Assembly: GCA_014549065.1 (NCBI GenBank)
Contig: JACDOX010000298.1
Location: 617,749-681,748, forward strand
Reading direction: 5' to 3'
DNA length: 64,000 bases
Origin: Cardinalis cardinalis
Taxonomy: Eukaryota > Chordata > Aves > Passeriformes > Cardinalidae
Every line of letters begins with the position of its first letter. Within the stretch, counting starts at the first letter, position 1. A program made the translations under genes and the position numbers. Below the pieces are notes generated by a model, which saw only the letters and a program-made list of their open reading frames with translations, made no database searches and was not told where the DNA came from. This document shows, piece by piece, positions 23,400 through 37,600 of this stretch.

Positions 23400-24649
23400 T
23401 GAAAAAAATAAGACATTTTCAATTTTTTCTTCCTCTTGTAGATTTTCTCTACTTCTCATCTGTGCTTGTGTCGTCTAGTTCAGAGTCAGACCATTTTAAT
23501 TACATTAATAATAGAAACAGTCTCTTGGAAACTCAGAAGTTTCCTGATCGCTAGTGCACTTTATACAACATGTGAAATGCTCAACCCAGTAGACTTCTGT
23601 GGCTTTGTCAGTTAATTTACATCCTTAGTTTCAGGAAAACTACCTAATCTCTACTGAAAATCTTGCTCAAGACACTAAAGTGCACAGACAACTTCCCACT
23701 CCAAACCTCCTGCATGTAAGGCTTAATAGATGTTAATTAGTCAAATAAATTTGTATTCAAAGAACTGTCTGAATTGTGAAAGTCGATTTCAGACCTTTGA
23801 AGTTCTCAAAGAGATTAATGCATTAGAGGGTTTCTACTGCTGCAGTTCAGCTTTTCCCTGACCCAGGGCCATCATGACTTCCCAGAGTCAGTGCTGGTAG
23901 AACAGTTGGATTTGATGTAGAGGGCTTTTCCAACCCCCATGATTCTATGATACATCCTCATCTTTGAGGGCAGAACCCTTCAGCAGATGCCACCCTTTCC
24001 AGCTTCCAGCCTCCATGGTATTTATGTACTAAAGTTGCCTCCATTGGCATGTGAGTCCTGGAGTGCCTTTGGCTCAGGGAGATGAGAGATGTTTCCTAAT
24101 CAATACAGAGACATGAGCTAGAAAATAAAAACCATCAATAACAAATCTTCTATTACTTTTTCATGCTTGTGTGTGATTTTTTACACTGTCGTTTTACTGC
24201 ATGTCTGCCTTGAAATGTGGGATTTCTGTCCCTGCCTCCTACTGCCTCCTGCTCCTCTGCACTGAGTCATGAGGTGTGTGACAGGTGGGAGCAGGCATCT
24301 GCCAGCTCAGAAAGGAGACTAAACCCATTGTAGGAGACAGTAACTTACATAAAATGTTCTTGGCTGTCAAACTTGGGAATTTCTTGTTACATTTAGAAAT
24401 CTTTTTGGTTTTTTTCTTGGCTAACTCTCTTGCCTTGAGATACACATGGAGATGTATGATTAAAGGAACTCTCTGCTAATGCCTCCCCCCGCCCAAGCTG
24501 GACACTCACTATACATGCAGGTAGGGTGAGAGGCAGCTCAGGGGCAGTGCTCCCTACCTGTGTTGGGCTCCCAGCATCACACTCCCTTCCATGACAGGAA
24601 AGACAATTCCACTGGATATTCCATCCTCATGGTGAGTCTCCTTAGCAAG
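23400..24649. other. Gene-free interval with a CR1 scrap
   Basis: AT-rich sequence with no exon recognised. A short plus-oriented CR1 tail lies at about 23893-23953 ('ttttccaaccccc' then 'atgattctatgata'). Confidence 0.5.
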
Positions 24650-25246
24650 ATGCAGAAAAGTCTCTATTGCACCATGTCCTCTCGTTGTCTTTAACCAGTG
24701 TGGCATTTGTCTGGAAGAGATTGTCCCCATCTGCCCTTGTGAGACCCCATCTGCAGAGCTGCCTCCACCTCTGGGGTCCTTAGCACAGGAAAGATGTGAA
24801 GCTGTTGAAGCCAGTCCAGAGGCGGCCACTGAGATGCTCCAAGGGCTGGAGCCCCTCTACTGTGGAGAGAGGCTGGGGCAGCTGGGGGTGTCCAGCCTGG
24901 GGAAAGAGAACTTAGAGCCCCTTCCAGTGCCTGAAGGGGCTCTAGGAGAGATGGAGAGGAACTTTGGATGAGACCCTGGAGTAACAGGACAAGGGGGAAC
25001 GGCTTCCCACTGCCAGAGGGCAGGGTTAGATGGAATATTGAGAAGAAATTCTTTCGTGTGAGCATGGTGAGGCCCTGGTACCAGATGCCCAGAGAAGCTG
25101 CCCCTCCCTGGAAGTGTTCCAGGCCAGTTTGGACTGGGCTTGCAGCAACCTGGTCTAGTGGAAGGTGTTCCTGGCCATGGCAGTAAGGTTGGAATGAAGT
25201 ATGTTTAAGTCCCTTCCAACTCAAACCATTCTGTGATTTTTTGAGG
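24650..25246 (+). repeat. CR1 LINE, longer 3' copy
   Basis: One of the longest CR1 copies here. It shows 'gagctgcctccacctctggg', 'gatgctccaagggctggagc', 'gaggctggggcagctggggg', 'cagcaacctggtctagtgg', 'agtcccttccaactcaaacc' and the 'attctgtgattt' end, all in the plus orientation. Antisense open frames across it are repeat artefacts. Confidence 0.94.
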
Positions 25247-27639
25247 TGATACCTCACTTTTCCTAGAAGCTCCAAGGTTGCTGTGCATCCTCAGGCCTCT
25301 CTTGTTCTCTCCAGGGAGGTTCAGCTTGTCCCACAGTAACAGAGATGGGGTGTAGTGAGCCAGCCCTCTCCAGCAGGCTCCACTTTCTGGGCAAACAACC
25401 TGGCATGCATCACCATCATGAAACCCAATTAAAATGCAACATCAATGTGAAAAGAAAGGATTTGAGAAGTGTAATATCACCATTACATTTCTGCTGGTCC
25501 CCAGAGGGTGCTCTTGCCCAGGGTTTGCCAGGCAGCTTCCTGAGGGAAGGAAGTCTGGCAGACAAGGAGAGCCCAGAAATATTCTACGAGGAGTCTAGCT
25601 GCAGGCTGTAATTTTCTTTTCTATGTTCCTTACTCTGTCCTGCCACTGCATGGAGTGTTAAGATCCTGTCAGCACCAGCTGTTCACACAGCGAATGTGAG
25701 AGAGGCCATCCAAGGAAAAAATCACCAAGAACCTCATTGCATAGATATCGAATCATGGACTCACAGAATAGTTTGGGATCTTAAAGCTCATCTGGTTCCA
25801 TCTCTCTGCCATGAGCAGGGACACCTTCCACTAGACCGGGCTGCTACAAGATCTGAGTTCCCATCAGTCAGCTTTGCTTTGGGCACACAAAGAATTTTAA
25901 TGGTTCCAGTCCTCCATCAGTTTACCCAACTCCTAATTGGACTTTTGGTTTCACAACATACTGAGATGAACATGCCAGCCCTTCCTTTGCCTGGTGCCCC
26001 TAGAAACACAGAATCACAGAATAGTCAGGGTTCAAAGGGACCTCTGGAGATCATCCACTCCAACCTCCAGCTCTGAAATGTGCTGAATAACCACCTCCAA
26101 CCATTCCCTGTTCCTAATGCATCCATGTCTACACTGTCAGTGCCTGTCACCTCATTCACCTTTTTCCTAACAGTCCTGATCCCTTTTCTTGCAAGGATGC
26201 CATTCCCACTTCTGACCACCCATTTTCTTCATCTCTGTGACCTTTTCCAGTGTTTCTCCGTCTTTTCTGAGCCAGGCACCAGAGCCACACACACTTGTGA
26301 GCTTGCTTTATGCGGGGGCAAGCAATATTTTCCTTGCAATATCTGGAGCCTTTTTTTCTTTTTAATTACTCATGAACCTTCAGCTGATGTTTTCAGGGAA
26401 CTGCTTACAGTTACCTTTAGCTCTTGACTAGCGTTAATCTAGAGTCCTCCAATGTACAGTGAGGGATGTGCTTCACTTTACCCTTATCAAAATTGACTCT
26501 CATTTCCAATGGCATCACACATTTTAGGACCCAAACAGTCTTTTACAAAATTCCTCAGCTCTGCAACCTACCTGCCCCTGTGTAGGACTCCTGCTCTGCT
26601 CCCTGGTTGACTAAGGATCTGTCACTCCCTCCCCCAGGCTGGATGCCCTTTGCCTGTGGGATTTCCCTTCTCTGCAGCATGAGATCTGCTGGACCAGGAG
26701 TGAGGGAGTTGTGATGTTCATAAAAGCCTCACTGATGCACTTCTCTGTTTCCCTCAAACAGATGTTATCTCAGAGGACTGAAGTCTGCCTCGGACTGGTG
26801 AACAGATGGCAAATGGTTTTGGTCAAAATCCTGGGAAGTCTCTTTTGCACAGCATGAGTGCAATGTGCCCAGAAAGTCTCTGTATCTCTGACATGTTTGT
26901 TTCTTTGCGCCTTGCCTAATTCTTAGAGTCTGACGTCACTCACATGCCCATTACTAATTTAAAATATATACAGACAGTAGTTTTAAAATTACTTCTCTCT
27001 TCAACATCTTGACAGGCAGCTTGGGACGGGCTGAGATGGTTGTAATGGATCACAGAGGGGGAAACAAAGCTGCAGACCCACAGAAATCTGGCTAGAAGAT
27101 GAAGACATGGTTCTTAAGTGAAGAAATGGTGTGAAAGGGAGGTTTGCACCAACCAGTGCAGAAGCTGTCCAAACCACCTTTTTGTGCATGTTCTTCTTCC
27201 AGATCTGGAAAATACTCTGGATAGCTGCTGACCCTTCTTGGTCTCACCTGGGTGATATGAAAAGTATTCAGCTCCATCTACAAGCTTGATTAGGGTTCCA
27301 ATGTCTGCAGCCGTCTACTCTGAGTTTATACTGTATCTCCATCAGAGGTACCTAAGATCTCTGCCTGAGTGCTTTCCAGGCATGTGTGCTCCTTCCAGGC
27401 TGTGGGGCTGGGAAAGAAGTTGCCAGAAACTAGAGAGTAAAGAAATGTTTTAAGTCTGAAATTATATGTGTTGTGTCCTTCTGTGGCTCAGGTCAGTGAG
27501 CAGATGCTTGTGACACAGGTCTGGCTGGGATGGCACATTCCACATCCTGTATTTATCCAAGATCCACTGTCATGGAGCAGGGGTTGGTGCATCAAGCCCT
27601 GCCTGCCCACATCTCTCAGGAAACCTCAGAGGTGAAGGC
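25247..27639. other. Gene-free interval with two minus CR1 scraps
   Basis: No exon recognised. Two minus-oriented CR1 3' ends occur: about 25752-25852 ('tcacagaatagtttggga' through 'ccactagaccgggctgct') and 26005-26070 ('cacagaatcacagaatagtc' through 'cactccaacctcc'). Confidence 0.6.
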
Positions 27640-27895
27640 AACCCATGGTGGATTTAGAGTGGATATGAGGAAAAAACTTCTTCCTGTCAGGGTGGTGAGG
27701 TCCAAGCACAAGCTGCTCAGAAAAGCTGCGGCTGCCTCATCCCTGGAAGTACTCCAGGCCAGGTTGGACAGGGCTTTGAGCAACTTGTTCTTGTGGAAGG
27801 TGTCCCTGGTCTAGTGGAAGGGGAGTGGAATGAGATGAGTTTTAAGGTCCCTTCCAACACAAATCATTCTAGGATTTGATGATTCTTTGATTTTA
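27640..27895 (+). repeat. CR1 LINE 3' end
   Basis: Plus-oriented CR1: 'ttcttcctgtcagggtggtg', 'ccaggttggacagggctttg', 'aaggtcccttccaaca' and 'gatgattctttgatttt'. It ends about 540 bases before the MLXIPL TATA box. Confidence 0.93.
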
Positions 27896-28199
27896 AGGAC
27901 TACATGACAACAAGGTGTGTAAATCCCACCATACCCAAACTCATCTCTGTTCTCTCTCACAGTTGTTGTTTGTATCCCCTCTCCTGCTGGATCACAGCTT
28001 GAAGCAGGCTCTCCTGGGCTGTTTCTTAGCTCGGCACTTGGCTCAGTGCCTTGGCATTGTGCTGAGCTGAGTGCCCGTTGCTATAATTTTACTTGTTTGT
28101 GTCCCTTAATCTGTATTTGTTCCCTTGAAAGTGCAGGGAGATCCATTAAAGCAGAGGCACTGGGTAAATACCGCCTGCACTTCACTCCACCAGCACCCG

Positions 28200-28678
28200 G
28201 GATCAGTGATTAACTCCAGGTAAACAGAGCCGACTGCCAGCCAACCCTTGGCCACAGCAAGGGGTGACAGGGGACCCACAGTGCTCCTCCCCAGGTGTGT
28301 GCGGGATGTAAAAGCTGGGGTTGTCAGGACACTGCTAGAGCAGGCTGGTGGCATGGAGCTGAAGCTCTGGTGCTTGGCGGCCATTGGACGTGTCCTGCTG
28401 ATGATCTGCCATGGGCGGGATCAGCCACCAGCACTATAAATAGCGCTGGCAGTTAATCTGCCCGGGGAAACCAATCGCTGAACCCTGGAGCAAGGAACAG
28501 ACGATGGCGTGGGCTGGCTGGAGGAGGTGCCTCGGAGGAGGCGTGGTGCCAGTGTTCTGTACTGGGGAGTCCAGCATGTGCTCGATGCCAATGCAGTGTC
28601 TGTAGGGCTTCAGCTCAACTGGGGCACAGATCACAGTGCTGGGTCAGATCCTTAAGGGTTCCCCAGTAGGCAGCAGGA
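28200..28678 (+). promoter_or_regulatory. MLXIPL: MLXIPL promoter with TATA box and 5' UTR
   Basis: A strong TATA box, TATAAATAG, lies at 28435-28443, 236 bases before the initiator ATG, with no competing ORF of note between. Upstream, 'agtgattaact' near 28206 resembles an HNF1 half-site, and 'gttaatc' at about 28452 a second. A CCAAT element, 'accaatcgc', lies just downstream of the TATA box. Unlike the neighbouring housekeeping promoters this one is not a CpG island, consistent with a tissue-restricted (liver, gut) gene. Transcription-factor assignments are motif-based only. Confidence 0.65.
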
Positions 28679-31600
28679 ATGGCAGGAACTCAGGTGGGAC
28701 TGCCGGGACCTTTCCTGGAGCCTCCGGTTGGGCCTTGCCCTGTCTCCGACTCTGACTCTGACTCAGAGGACGCAGCTGTGGGTGGCACAGGACCCAGTGC
28801 TGCGACACAGAACTACTCCCAGGTCATCCACAGTGGCCACTTCATGGTGTCGTGCCCGCACAGCGACTCACTGCCCCGGCGACGGCACCACCGTGCTGAC
28901 CCCGAGCTGGCTGATCCCCGGAGTATTGACCCGACCCTCACCCGGCTCTTTGAATGCATGAGCCTGGAGTACAGGTGAGTCCCAGAGCCCTTGTGTGTGT
29001 CTTACGGACCCCCAGCTAGCTGAAGGCTGGAGGCTAGATGAGCCCCGTTCCCCAGCTAGGAATTTGTTTCCATCTGACCTCCTTTTCTCCATGGGCTGTG
29101 ATGTGTCATATGCTGAGAAATTGCCATCCTGGGAAGTTTCAGGGAGAAAGAGCTGATGCCGGGTTGTTGGCTGTGGAGCCAGGTGAGAAGCTTCTCTGTT
29201 CCACGTGTAGCTTGACTCTCCTCCATTTTCCCATGAGATCTGGTGTCACTGTGCCCAGCTGTTATTTCCTCCGTGGCCAGACCTAGCACACTCTGTAGAG
29301 CAGCAGTGACCCTGTGGACAGCTAACACTCAGTTCTTTGGCAACCCAGCCCAGAGCAGGAGTCCTGCCTTCCGTCCTTTACTCTGTCCCCATGTCCTGAG
29401 GTTATTCCATGACATGCAGTAGCACTTGGGACTGGACGGCTGCACGGGTTTTGTCCAAGGTCTCCTGAAAGCTTTCCTCCTTCTCCCTTGAAAAATCAGA
29501 TGGGTGCCTGCATTGTTCTCCTGCCACACAGATTGCCAAAGCCCAGTGACAGCTCTTTGGTGACAACAGGACAGACTGCAATGTGCCTTCTGTGGCCGCA
29601 GTCCACATTCTTGGAGGCAGCTCCCTTCCTTTGCCAAGCCCCAAGGTTTTGAGTTCTCTCCAGCATGGCATCAGCGTGACTTGCTCTGCTGGAGTCAGTG
29701 CCAAACTGCGTGTATAGCTCTCCCAAAATGTCCAAATGTGAAAACCTTGATGATGATGTTCTATCATGTGAAAGCAAAACCTCAGCAAAGCAGCCTTGAA
29801 GAGGTGTCCATTACTTCATCCAGGATGGCTGAGCTCTCAGATTTGTCTTGGAGTCCTTGAATGCTCAATGCAATAGGGAATGTGGTCACTGCCAGGACAT
29901 CCTTGGGGATGCTGGGCACAGAGACAGCACTCCAAAGGTACCAGTTTCCACATAGCTGTGTACCTCTGACCCATCACGATATCCCAGCTGGTGGATGGGA
30001 TCATCCCAGTTTGCCAGCAGCCAGCACAGCACAGCTCTGCTCCAAAGGGCTGGGGAAGGCAGTGCTCTCTGGGAGGCGCAGGGAGCCTCAGCATGGGGTG
30101 ACCCAGGTAAGGATCATGCTTCCTGGTTGGGCAGGTCAACCTGAGTGCCACAAACAGGGGTCATAGAGACACTGGTGGCCTTGCTGTCTTTTCCTCTCCC
30201 AGCCCCATTCTTTCCATACCTGAGCCCTGCAGCTTTGAGGCTGGAGAAACAGATACTGCCTCACCAGGGTGCTCAAACTGTAGACTCATGAGGTGCAAGG
30301 CAGCTTCAGTGTGCCCCTGGGCTCTGGAGCTCTCAGTCAGAGTGGAAATGGACAGGGTACAAGGGCTTTGACACTTGGAGTACTCTGTGTGACTGTGGGC
30401 TGGCCATTCCACTACAGTCAGGGTTCCATTGCTCCAGTTCCCTTTACTCCCTGGACTCTCAGTGGCTCTTTTCCTTCCTGCAGTGAGCATGGCAGTGCAG
30501 ATACTGGCTCCTATGTAATGGGACACTCACCAAAGCCTTGTCCAGGGATGGGACAGCCACAGCTTCTCTGGGCAGCCTGTGTTGGGACCTCACCACCCTC
30601 ACAGGGAAGAATTTCTTCCCAATATCCCATCTAGCCCTGTCCTCTGACACTGTGAAATCATTCCCCCTTGTCCTGTCACTCTAGGCCCTTGATCAAAATC
30701 CCTCTCCAGCTCTCTTGGGTCCTCTTTAAGCCCTGGAGGGGCTCTTAAGGTCTCCCCGGGGCCGTCTTTTCTCCAGGCTGGACAACCCCAGCTCACTTTG
30801 CCTTTCTTTTGCTAATACATTTTTGACACACTTGTAGGCAGCAGCTGGAGAAAGGTATCAGGGTGAGAAAAAGTGTTTCTGGTGCGTTTCTGCATTTAGT
30901 GTTGTCTGATTTGATACTTCTCTGCATCACCTGCCATTCCCCACCTCCCCTCCCAGCCAGGTTCCCAGAGGCAGCACAGCCTCAGTTGGGGTCACCAGCC
31001 CAATATCCTCCAGCCCTCAGGAGAGCACCCACAGTTAAGCTCAGACTAACTTCCTAACCAAGGAGAAACCACTGTAAGCTGTCACCGGGAAGGCTCCTGT
31101 GGAGTTCTTCATACAACCCTCATGCAGGGCAGGGCTAGATCCAAAGCCAGGTCAGGTTGCTCAGGGCCATCACTTTGACAGATGGAGACAATGTGACCCC
31201 ACCACCTGTCCAGCCTACTCAGGGTTGCCCCTCTCCCACAGGGAATTGCTGTCCATGGCTCTAGTTTGGAGTTTACCTGTTCTAATTCTTATGTCTGTTT
31301 CCCCTTGGCCTTTCTCAGTGCATGTTTGAGGACTGTCTGTCTCTGTCTCCTCCTTAGGGCAGCTGATGGCAGTAATTCTCTCTTCACCTTCTTTAGGCTG
31401 AACAAAGCCATCCCTGACAGTCCTCTTCTGTCACACATATTAGTCTCCAATGACCTTGCTATCCTCCTCCAAGACCACTCCCGTTTGTAAACCTCCTTCT
31501 CTTGTCCATTGGACACAATGTCCAGACTTTGCCATAGCAGTGTGGAGCAGAGGGGAAAACTATACTGTCCCCTCATGAGCTGTGAGTGCTGCAGCCACCC

Positions 31601-34600
31601 ATCCTTTGCTGCCTGGGCTCACACAATTTCAAAGGTAACTCACTAAACTTTCCCTAAATATTTTTCAATGGTTACAGCTGGAATTCTTCCCCTCTCCAGC
31701 ATTCCTCCTCTGCATTTCACAGACATTATAGCAGTCCTGTCTCAGCCTAAGCAATCGTTCTGGGGATATGACTTATCTTCCTTCCATGGGGCGGGACTGT
31801 GCATCACCCCTCACTGGTAAAGAAATGCTCTCTCCACATCAAGGTTTGCTTCCCACAGTAATTTGTTTCCTCAGATCCCCCAAAGGGAGGCAACTCCCCT
31901 CTCTGAGGTCTTCCTCCTAAGGCTAGGATGAAGCAGTTCCTTTTTACCTGTATTCCAGGACATTTAGAGCAGCTTCCTGTGTAATGATCCTTTCCCACTC
32001 ATTCTCCTGCAACATCCTGCATTCCTTGAATCCTTCCCTAGAATGTTGTTTCTCCCTACAGCCCACCTGGCTGCATCTCATTACTCAAGAAGCTGAGGGT
32101 GGAGCTGCTGACATTTTGGCCTTAGCACGAGAAGGCTCATCCTCTCCATCACCACAGTGTGGCCTGCACAGTGTCGTGGCTGGGCTCACACCCCCTCTTG
32201 TGCCTTACTGTTGGGAATCACTGACCTGGGGAACATCCTCCTGAAGGAAGGAAAACTGGGGGCAGATTGGGAGATGTGAACTGCAGTCACTTGTGGTCTT
32301 ACCTGGCAACATCTGTCTTCTGCTCCAGAGAGATTTGACAAGCAAGGGACATCAGGCTGGGACGTTTCTTGGAGTATACACTCAGCCTCTCTTGTGACTT
32401 AAAACAAGGTCTTTGGCGGGGGCAATCCCCTACTAATTCATCCTCTTGTCAGCCTGTGTCTCCCCTGGGAGAAGTGGAACTGCTGCTATTGATTCTTTAA
32501 TTCGCTGTGCCTTAAATGCTAACACAGGGGTAGTGAACACCAGGCAGAGACTCCAGGAATGCACTCACTGGAGTTCATCATTCAACCCTATTTTTTCTTG
32601 CAGAAGACCTCCATTCTAGGGGGTCTAATGAGTGGGAAAGGCTCGTGCTTGGGCTAAACACACCCATGCTGCATTGTGGCTCTGCTGTCATTCGTGGCAG
32701 GGAGTTGCACTTCTTTCTTCTATCATTCCCCAAGGTTTCCCCTTTCCCCATTCCCTGAAACTGCTGGATGGGTAAATGAGTCACAGACCAAACAAGGTAC
32801 TGCTGGATCCATGCCAGTGTTTGACCCAGGCTGAGCCCTGTTGCCACCTCACCCTATCCCACAAACACCCTGTAGCCAGTGGCAGGCTCTGTGTCCCCCT
32901 CCTTCTGATAGTGTAGGGCAGCAGGACCCCCAACCTGTTTGGGGCACCCTATAACCTACCCAGGTTCAATGTGAAGTTTGCATTCATCTCCCCAGGGGAG
33001 ATTAATTGCAGGGAAGGGTGGGGTCCTTTTCAAGGCATAGCAGGGAGCAAAGATCAGCCTGTTAAGCCCCAAAACTGAAAGGATCATGAAGGGGGAAAAA
33101 AGGTATTTGGTAATAAAGCTCAAAGGCATCTGCTGCCTCCAGGCCCCACGGCAACTCCTAGCCATGGCCCACTGGCCTCACACAAGGCCAAGGTGTGTCC
33201 TACAGGCTCAGGCTGCTCTTTTCAGCTGGCTGTGAGTGAGGAACATGGCCTTGACCAGCATGATCTGGCCATGTGCCCAGGAATCCTGTCCCTTCCATTG
33301 GCTCCTCCACTTGGCACCATCTTGCTGTTTGCCATGCGTGCCTGGGGAAAGTTCAAAATCCTGGTGATAGCAGAGTGGTCAGTGTCAGCCTTAACTCTCT
33401 GTAGGCTGGAGTCACAGGTCCTTCTCCAGCCCCTGGGGCCATGTGTCAAGGCTGGGTCTCCCTTGGGAGACCATCCCCATCCACTCCTGCACCTGCTCCT
33501 AGACACATCCCTGCATCAGGCTCTGGAATTGTAGGGGTTCCCAGTCTTCTCCCTCTCCCAGAGGCAGATTTCAAGGAAGGTTGAAACAGAACCCACCAAA
33601 ATCATTATTTGAGAACATTTAGAGGTTTCACCAGCTTTAATGAACAAGTCAGAGGCTTCATGCACCACTCTCATTCCCAGCACCTCCCTGGGGACATGGC
33701 CGTGTGGCACCTGAAGGGGCTGGAAACAGGGGATACAGCACCCTGACACCAACTCAGCTTCCACCTTTCCTGCTCCAAGCATGTACCAAGGAAAAGTGGG
33801 AGTCAAAGCAGCACCAAGATATTTAGGGTACAAACTGTCTGCTAGAGAGGGACATGGTTTCCCAGGCAGGAATGCCATGCAGCCTGCAGCTAGCTCTCAA
33901 AGTGACCCCTGGAGCACCTGGCATTGCCCTAAGGCCCACATCGTGTTGTTGGGAGAGCTGGAGATGGGAAATGGATCCCAAAGTAAGGCAGAGGGACCCT
34001 GGCCTCTCCCACAGAGTTCCTGGGGCAGCAGGACCCTCAGGACCTTTTCGGTGGCTGCANATGAGGGGCTGTGTTCCTTGGCTGGATGGAAACAAGATGA
34101 GGAGTGAAATGAGGCTTCCTGCACTGCAGGTCCTATCAGGGACATCAACACCACCACCACCACTACTATGATGAGCTGCAGAACAAACACAGCTGCCTCT
34201 GGGAACCAGGAAATGGGAATCAGGGAGCTCAGCTCGGGCTGGGGGGGGGCAGGTTTGCAGGAATTGGTGTGGAGAAGAGGCCAGGGCAGCTCTGACTGAC
34301 TGGTATCACTATGTGTCTGTCTTGGAGCACAGGCAAGTGTCCCTTAACATCCTGAACATCCTCCAGTGTTGTCCTGCCTTCCCAGACCCTCCATAAGGGC
34401 TGCCCTTGATTGCCTCAGCTGAAGGCAGCATTTTCAAGCCTTGCCTGGTGTTAAAGGAAGGGTCAGAATTACCTGTCCAAACACTGTGATGATGCAAGAG
34501 GCACTAGAGTACGCATTACCACACATCTCACCTGGGCAGGAAACTTACCTTCCTGTCCCCCAGGGCCAGGACACAGTTGGCTTGGTCAGGGGCAGCAGGA

Positions 34601-37600
34601 TCCCACCTCAAAGCTGGGGTTCAAATATCAAGGAATCAATGCCTCAGTGGGCTGTGCTTTAATCTAGGGGTTTGAGAAGCCTTCTGTGGGTGTGTGAAGC
34701 ACAGGGTTTAGGTTGGTGCTGCTCCCAGGGTGTGCAGGAGCTTGGAATGCTCCAGTAGGTGCTCCCACAGATGCCTGGCAAGTACCTGCAGCAGAGTCAC
34801 GTGGCTGTACCTGCTCCTGACCTGCCACCAGGTTGGTGGCCCCTGTACATCTTTCAAGGTGGTGCCCCTCAGCCTCCCCTTTGCTTGGTGTTTCAGTGGG
34901 AAGCTAGTATCTCCGAAGTGGAAGAATTTCAAGGGACTGCGGCTGCTTTGCTGGGATAAAATTCGACTCAACAATGTGATCTGGAGAGCGTGGTACATCC
35001 AATGTGAGTATGGGTGCCAGACCCCACTCTGTCTGCCAGATGCCAGGCTGTGCCAGTGGGATGGGCCTGGCACTGGAATGACTGTGTACAGGTGCAGAGA
35101 TAGGGATGGGGCATGGATATAGCCAGCTGTATTCTCCCCTGTGCAGATGTGGAACGGAGGAAAAACCCTGTGTGCGGCTTCATCACCCCTCTGGAGGGCA
35201 TGGAGGCTGATGAGCACCGAAAACCAGAGGTAGGGCAGGATCCCTTGCAGCTCTCTTGGGCAGCACCAAGGTCTGTGTGGCACAGTGGGGATCTGGGGAC
35301 ACATTGCATTTCATAGATTTGCTGGAAAAGGTGTCTCTGATATGGCACAAGGAAAGCAGCCCTGGCTATGGGGTGTGGAGCCAGAGAACTCAGCCTTAAC
35401 CCCCTGTCCTGCCCCCCAGGCTGTTGTGCTGGAGGGCAACTACTGGAAACGCCGCATTGAGGTGGTGATGAGGGAGTACCACAAATGGAGGATCTACTAT
35501 AAGAAGCGGGTGAGTGGGTCTGCCCATGCTGCTCCCCATCCTGCAGCAGTGCCAACAGTGGGATGGAATAGCGTGATGGATGGAACATGGCTCCCTGGAG
35601 CCATGGCTGACAGAGCAGAACATGACAGGCTTTTGCCAGCATGGGAGGGGGATGCTGGCTGACCCCCTGAGCTCTCCCTGCCTGGGGGATGACCTAGGCT
35701 CTCTTCTCCTTCCAGCTCCGAAAATCCACACGGGAGGGAGGGATCTCCAGTCCAAAGCGGGTGAGTCTGCTGAGAAAGGGTGGNAAGAGGGAGAAAGGGG
35801 AGGACAGTTTGGACCCCTGCACTGGGCAGAAGGGCAAAGAAAAGCAGGGCATGATAAGCCCATTGGAATGAGATGCTAAGCATCTGGGATGCTGGATTCA
35901 CCCTCTGGAAGTAGCCAGGAGTTAAGGTTTGGAGGGAGCAAACACTGCAGGGAGCATGGGAGCTGCCAGGGGAGCAGCCAGGGAGCCAGACATGGACCCC
36001 ACCCATGAAAGGCGTCCACTCGGCTCCTTTGCTCTACCTCATGTAGGACGAGGATGTCTGGAGGCCAACGGAGAAATGGTGCAACCAGCTCTTCTGCAAC
36101 GTAGTGCCCATGCTGCTTGGGGATGAGGAGGAAGAGCGTGGGAGTAGGCAGCATTTCGATTTGGACACCTTCCTCTCGGACATATCTGACACCCTCTTCA
36201 CCATGACACAGATGCCCAGCACCCACCAGGCACTCCCCGAAGACGGTAGGTGCTGCAGACCATGCTTCAGCAGGATGTGGAGGAGGAATCCAGATGTTGT
36301 GTCTTGGCTTAGCCCCTGAGAGCTGCCAGCCATGTCCTTTTGGGCAGGCAGGGTCCCCAGGCATCTGCCCTGATAGGGCAGGGNGAAGGGATGTTCCTGT
36401 TCTTCCCAAACAGGAGCCACCAGGGGAGAGGATGCTTGAGGAGTGTTTGGGCAGGGTGGGATCATCCCCTTCTCCTGTGGTTCCCTATGCACCAGCATGC
36501 TGAGGGCTGAGCTCCCCAGGGACCACCAGCACCATGAAGGACTTTGCCCCAGCCCCCAGGGCAGGTCCTGCTTCCACGGCCACTCTTTGCTGTCCCTACC
36601 TGGCCATGTCTCTCGGGCATCTGCAGCTCCAGCCAGGTCCTGTGCCAAGAATCAGCCTTTCACTGGGGCTCCTGGGAACTGGATGAGGCCCTAGAGGGGC
36701 TGATGGGCAGTGGTGAGATGGGATCGGATGGCCCTGGCTCTCCTCAGGGTAGGCACTTATATCCCTGCCCAGGGTAGGGTGCAGTGATTCTGGGGTGACA
36801 CAGAGGTGTGGATATCAGGGCAGTGGTGGGAGCAGCCCTCAAGGTGTGTCTCGGGGATGCAGTATCTGGGCTCTGATGTTCCAGCTCTGCCCTCTTCCAG
36901 TGTATGTTGGAAACGCTGACATGATACAGCCGGATTTGGCACCCCTGCAGCCCAGCCTGGATGACATGGACATATCAGGTAAGAGGCAGCCTGGATGCAG
37001 TACCACATCCCACCCAGTCCTGCACACCGTGACTGCCTAAAATGGCGGGACATAGGTTTGGCCTGGCACTAGTGGGAATTGCTGAGACAGGCAGAAAGCA
37101 CTGGATGTCTAATGGCATGGGGAAAGCAGCACAGATGGGCAGGGGCTGAAGGCAGAGCCTTGTTGTGCCTGCCTGCCCCTGGAAAGAGGCANAGAAGGTC
37201 AGGAAGAGCTTGACCATGAGGTGTGGGAGGGGATTTCTACAGAAAGAGGTTATTTCCAGGAGTGCTAAAGGCTCTCATTTTGGCTGCAAATAGAGGAAGG
37301 ACAATTGTCCCCCAGAGGAAGAGTAAAACTCTAGAGAGTCGGGTCTGCTGAGTCACCTCCTCACCCCACTGCCCAGCCAGCCTGGGTGGTTGGCTTGGAG
37401 CTAGGACCCTGCACAGGGCTGTGCTACATCCCCTGGGGACAAGTCACTGTCCCTGCCAGGCTGACCAAAGACAAGTCTGGCCCTGGTTTCCAGCGGTGGG
37501 AACACCACCAAGTGGGCAGTGGCAAACTGCCCCATGCTGCCATGCAGGCTCTGAGCTNTGAATATCCATGCAGTCAGCTGGGACATGTCCTGGTTGCAGC

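Noticed and set aside
29195..34805. CACGTG E-boxes in MLXIPL intron 1 as carbohydrate response elements
   Set aside because: Neither site has a second E-box-like half at five-base spacing.
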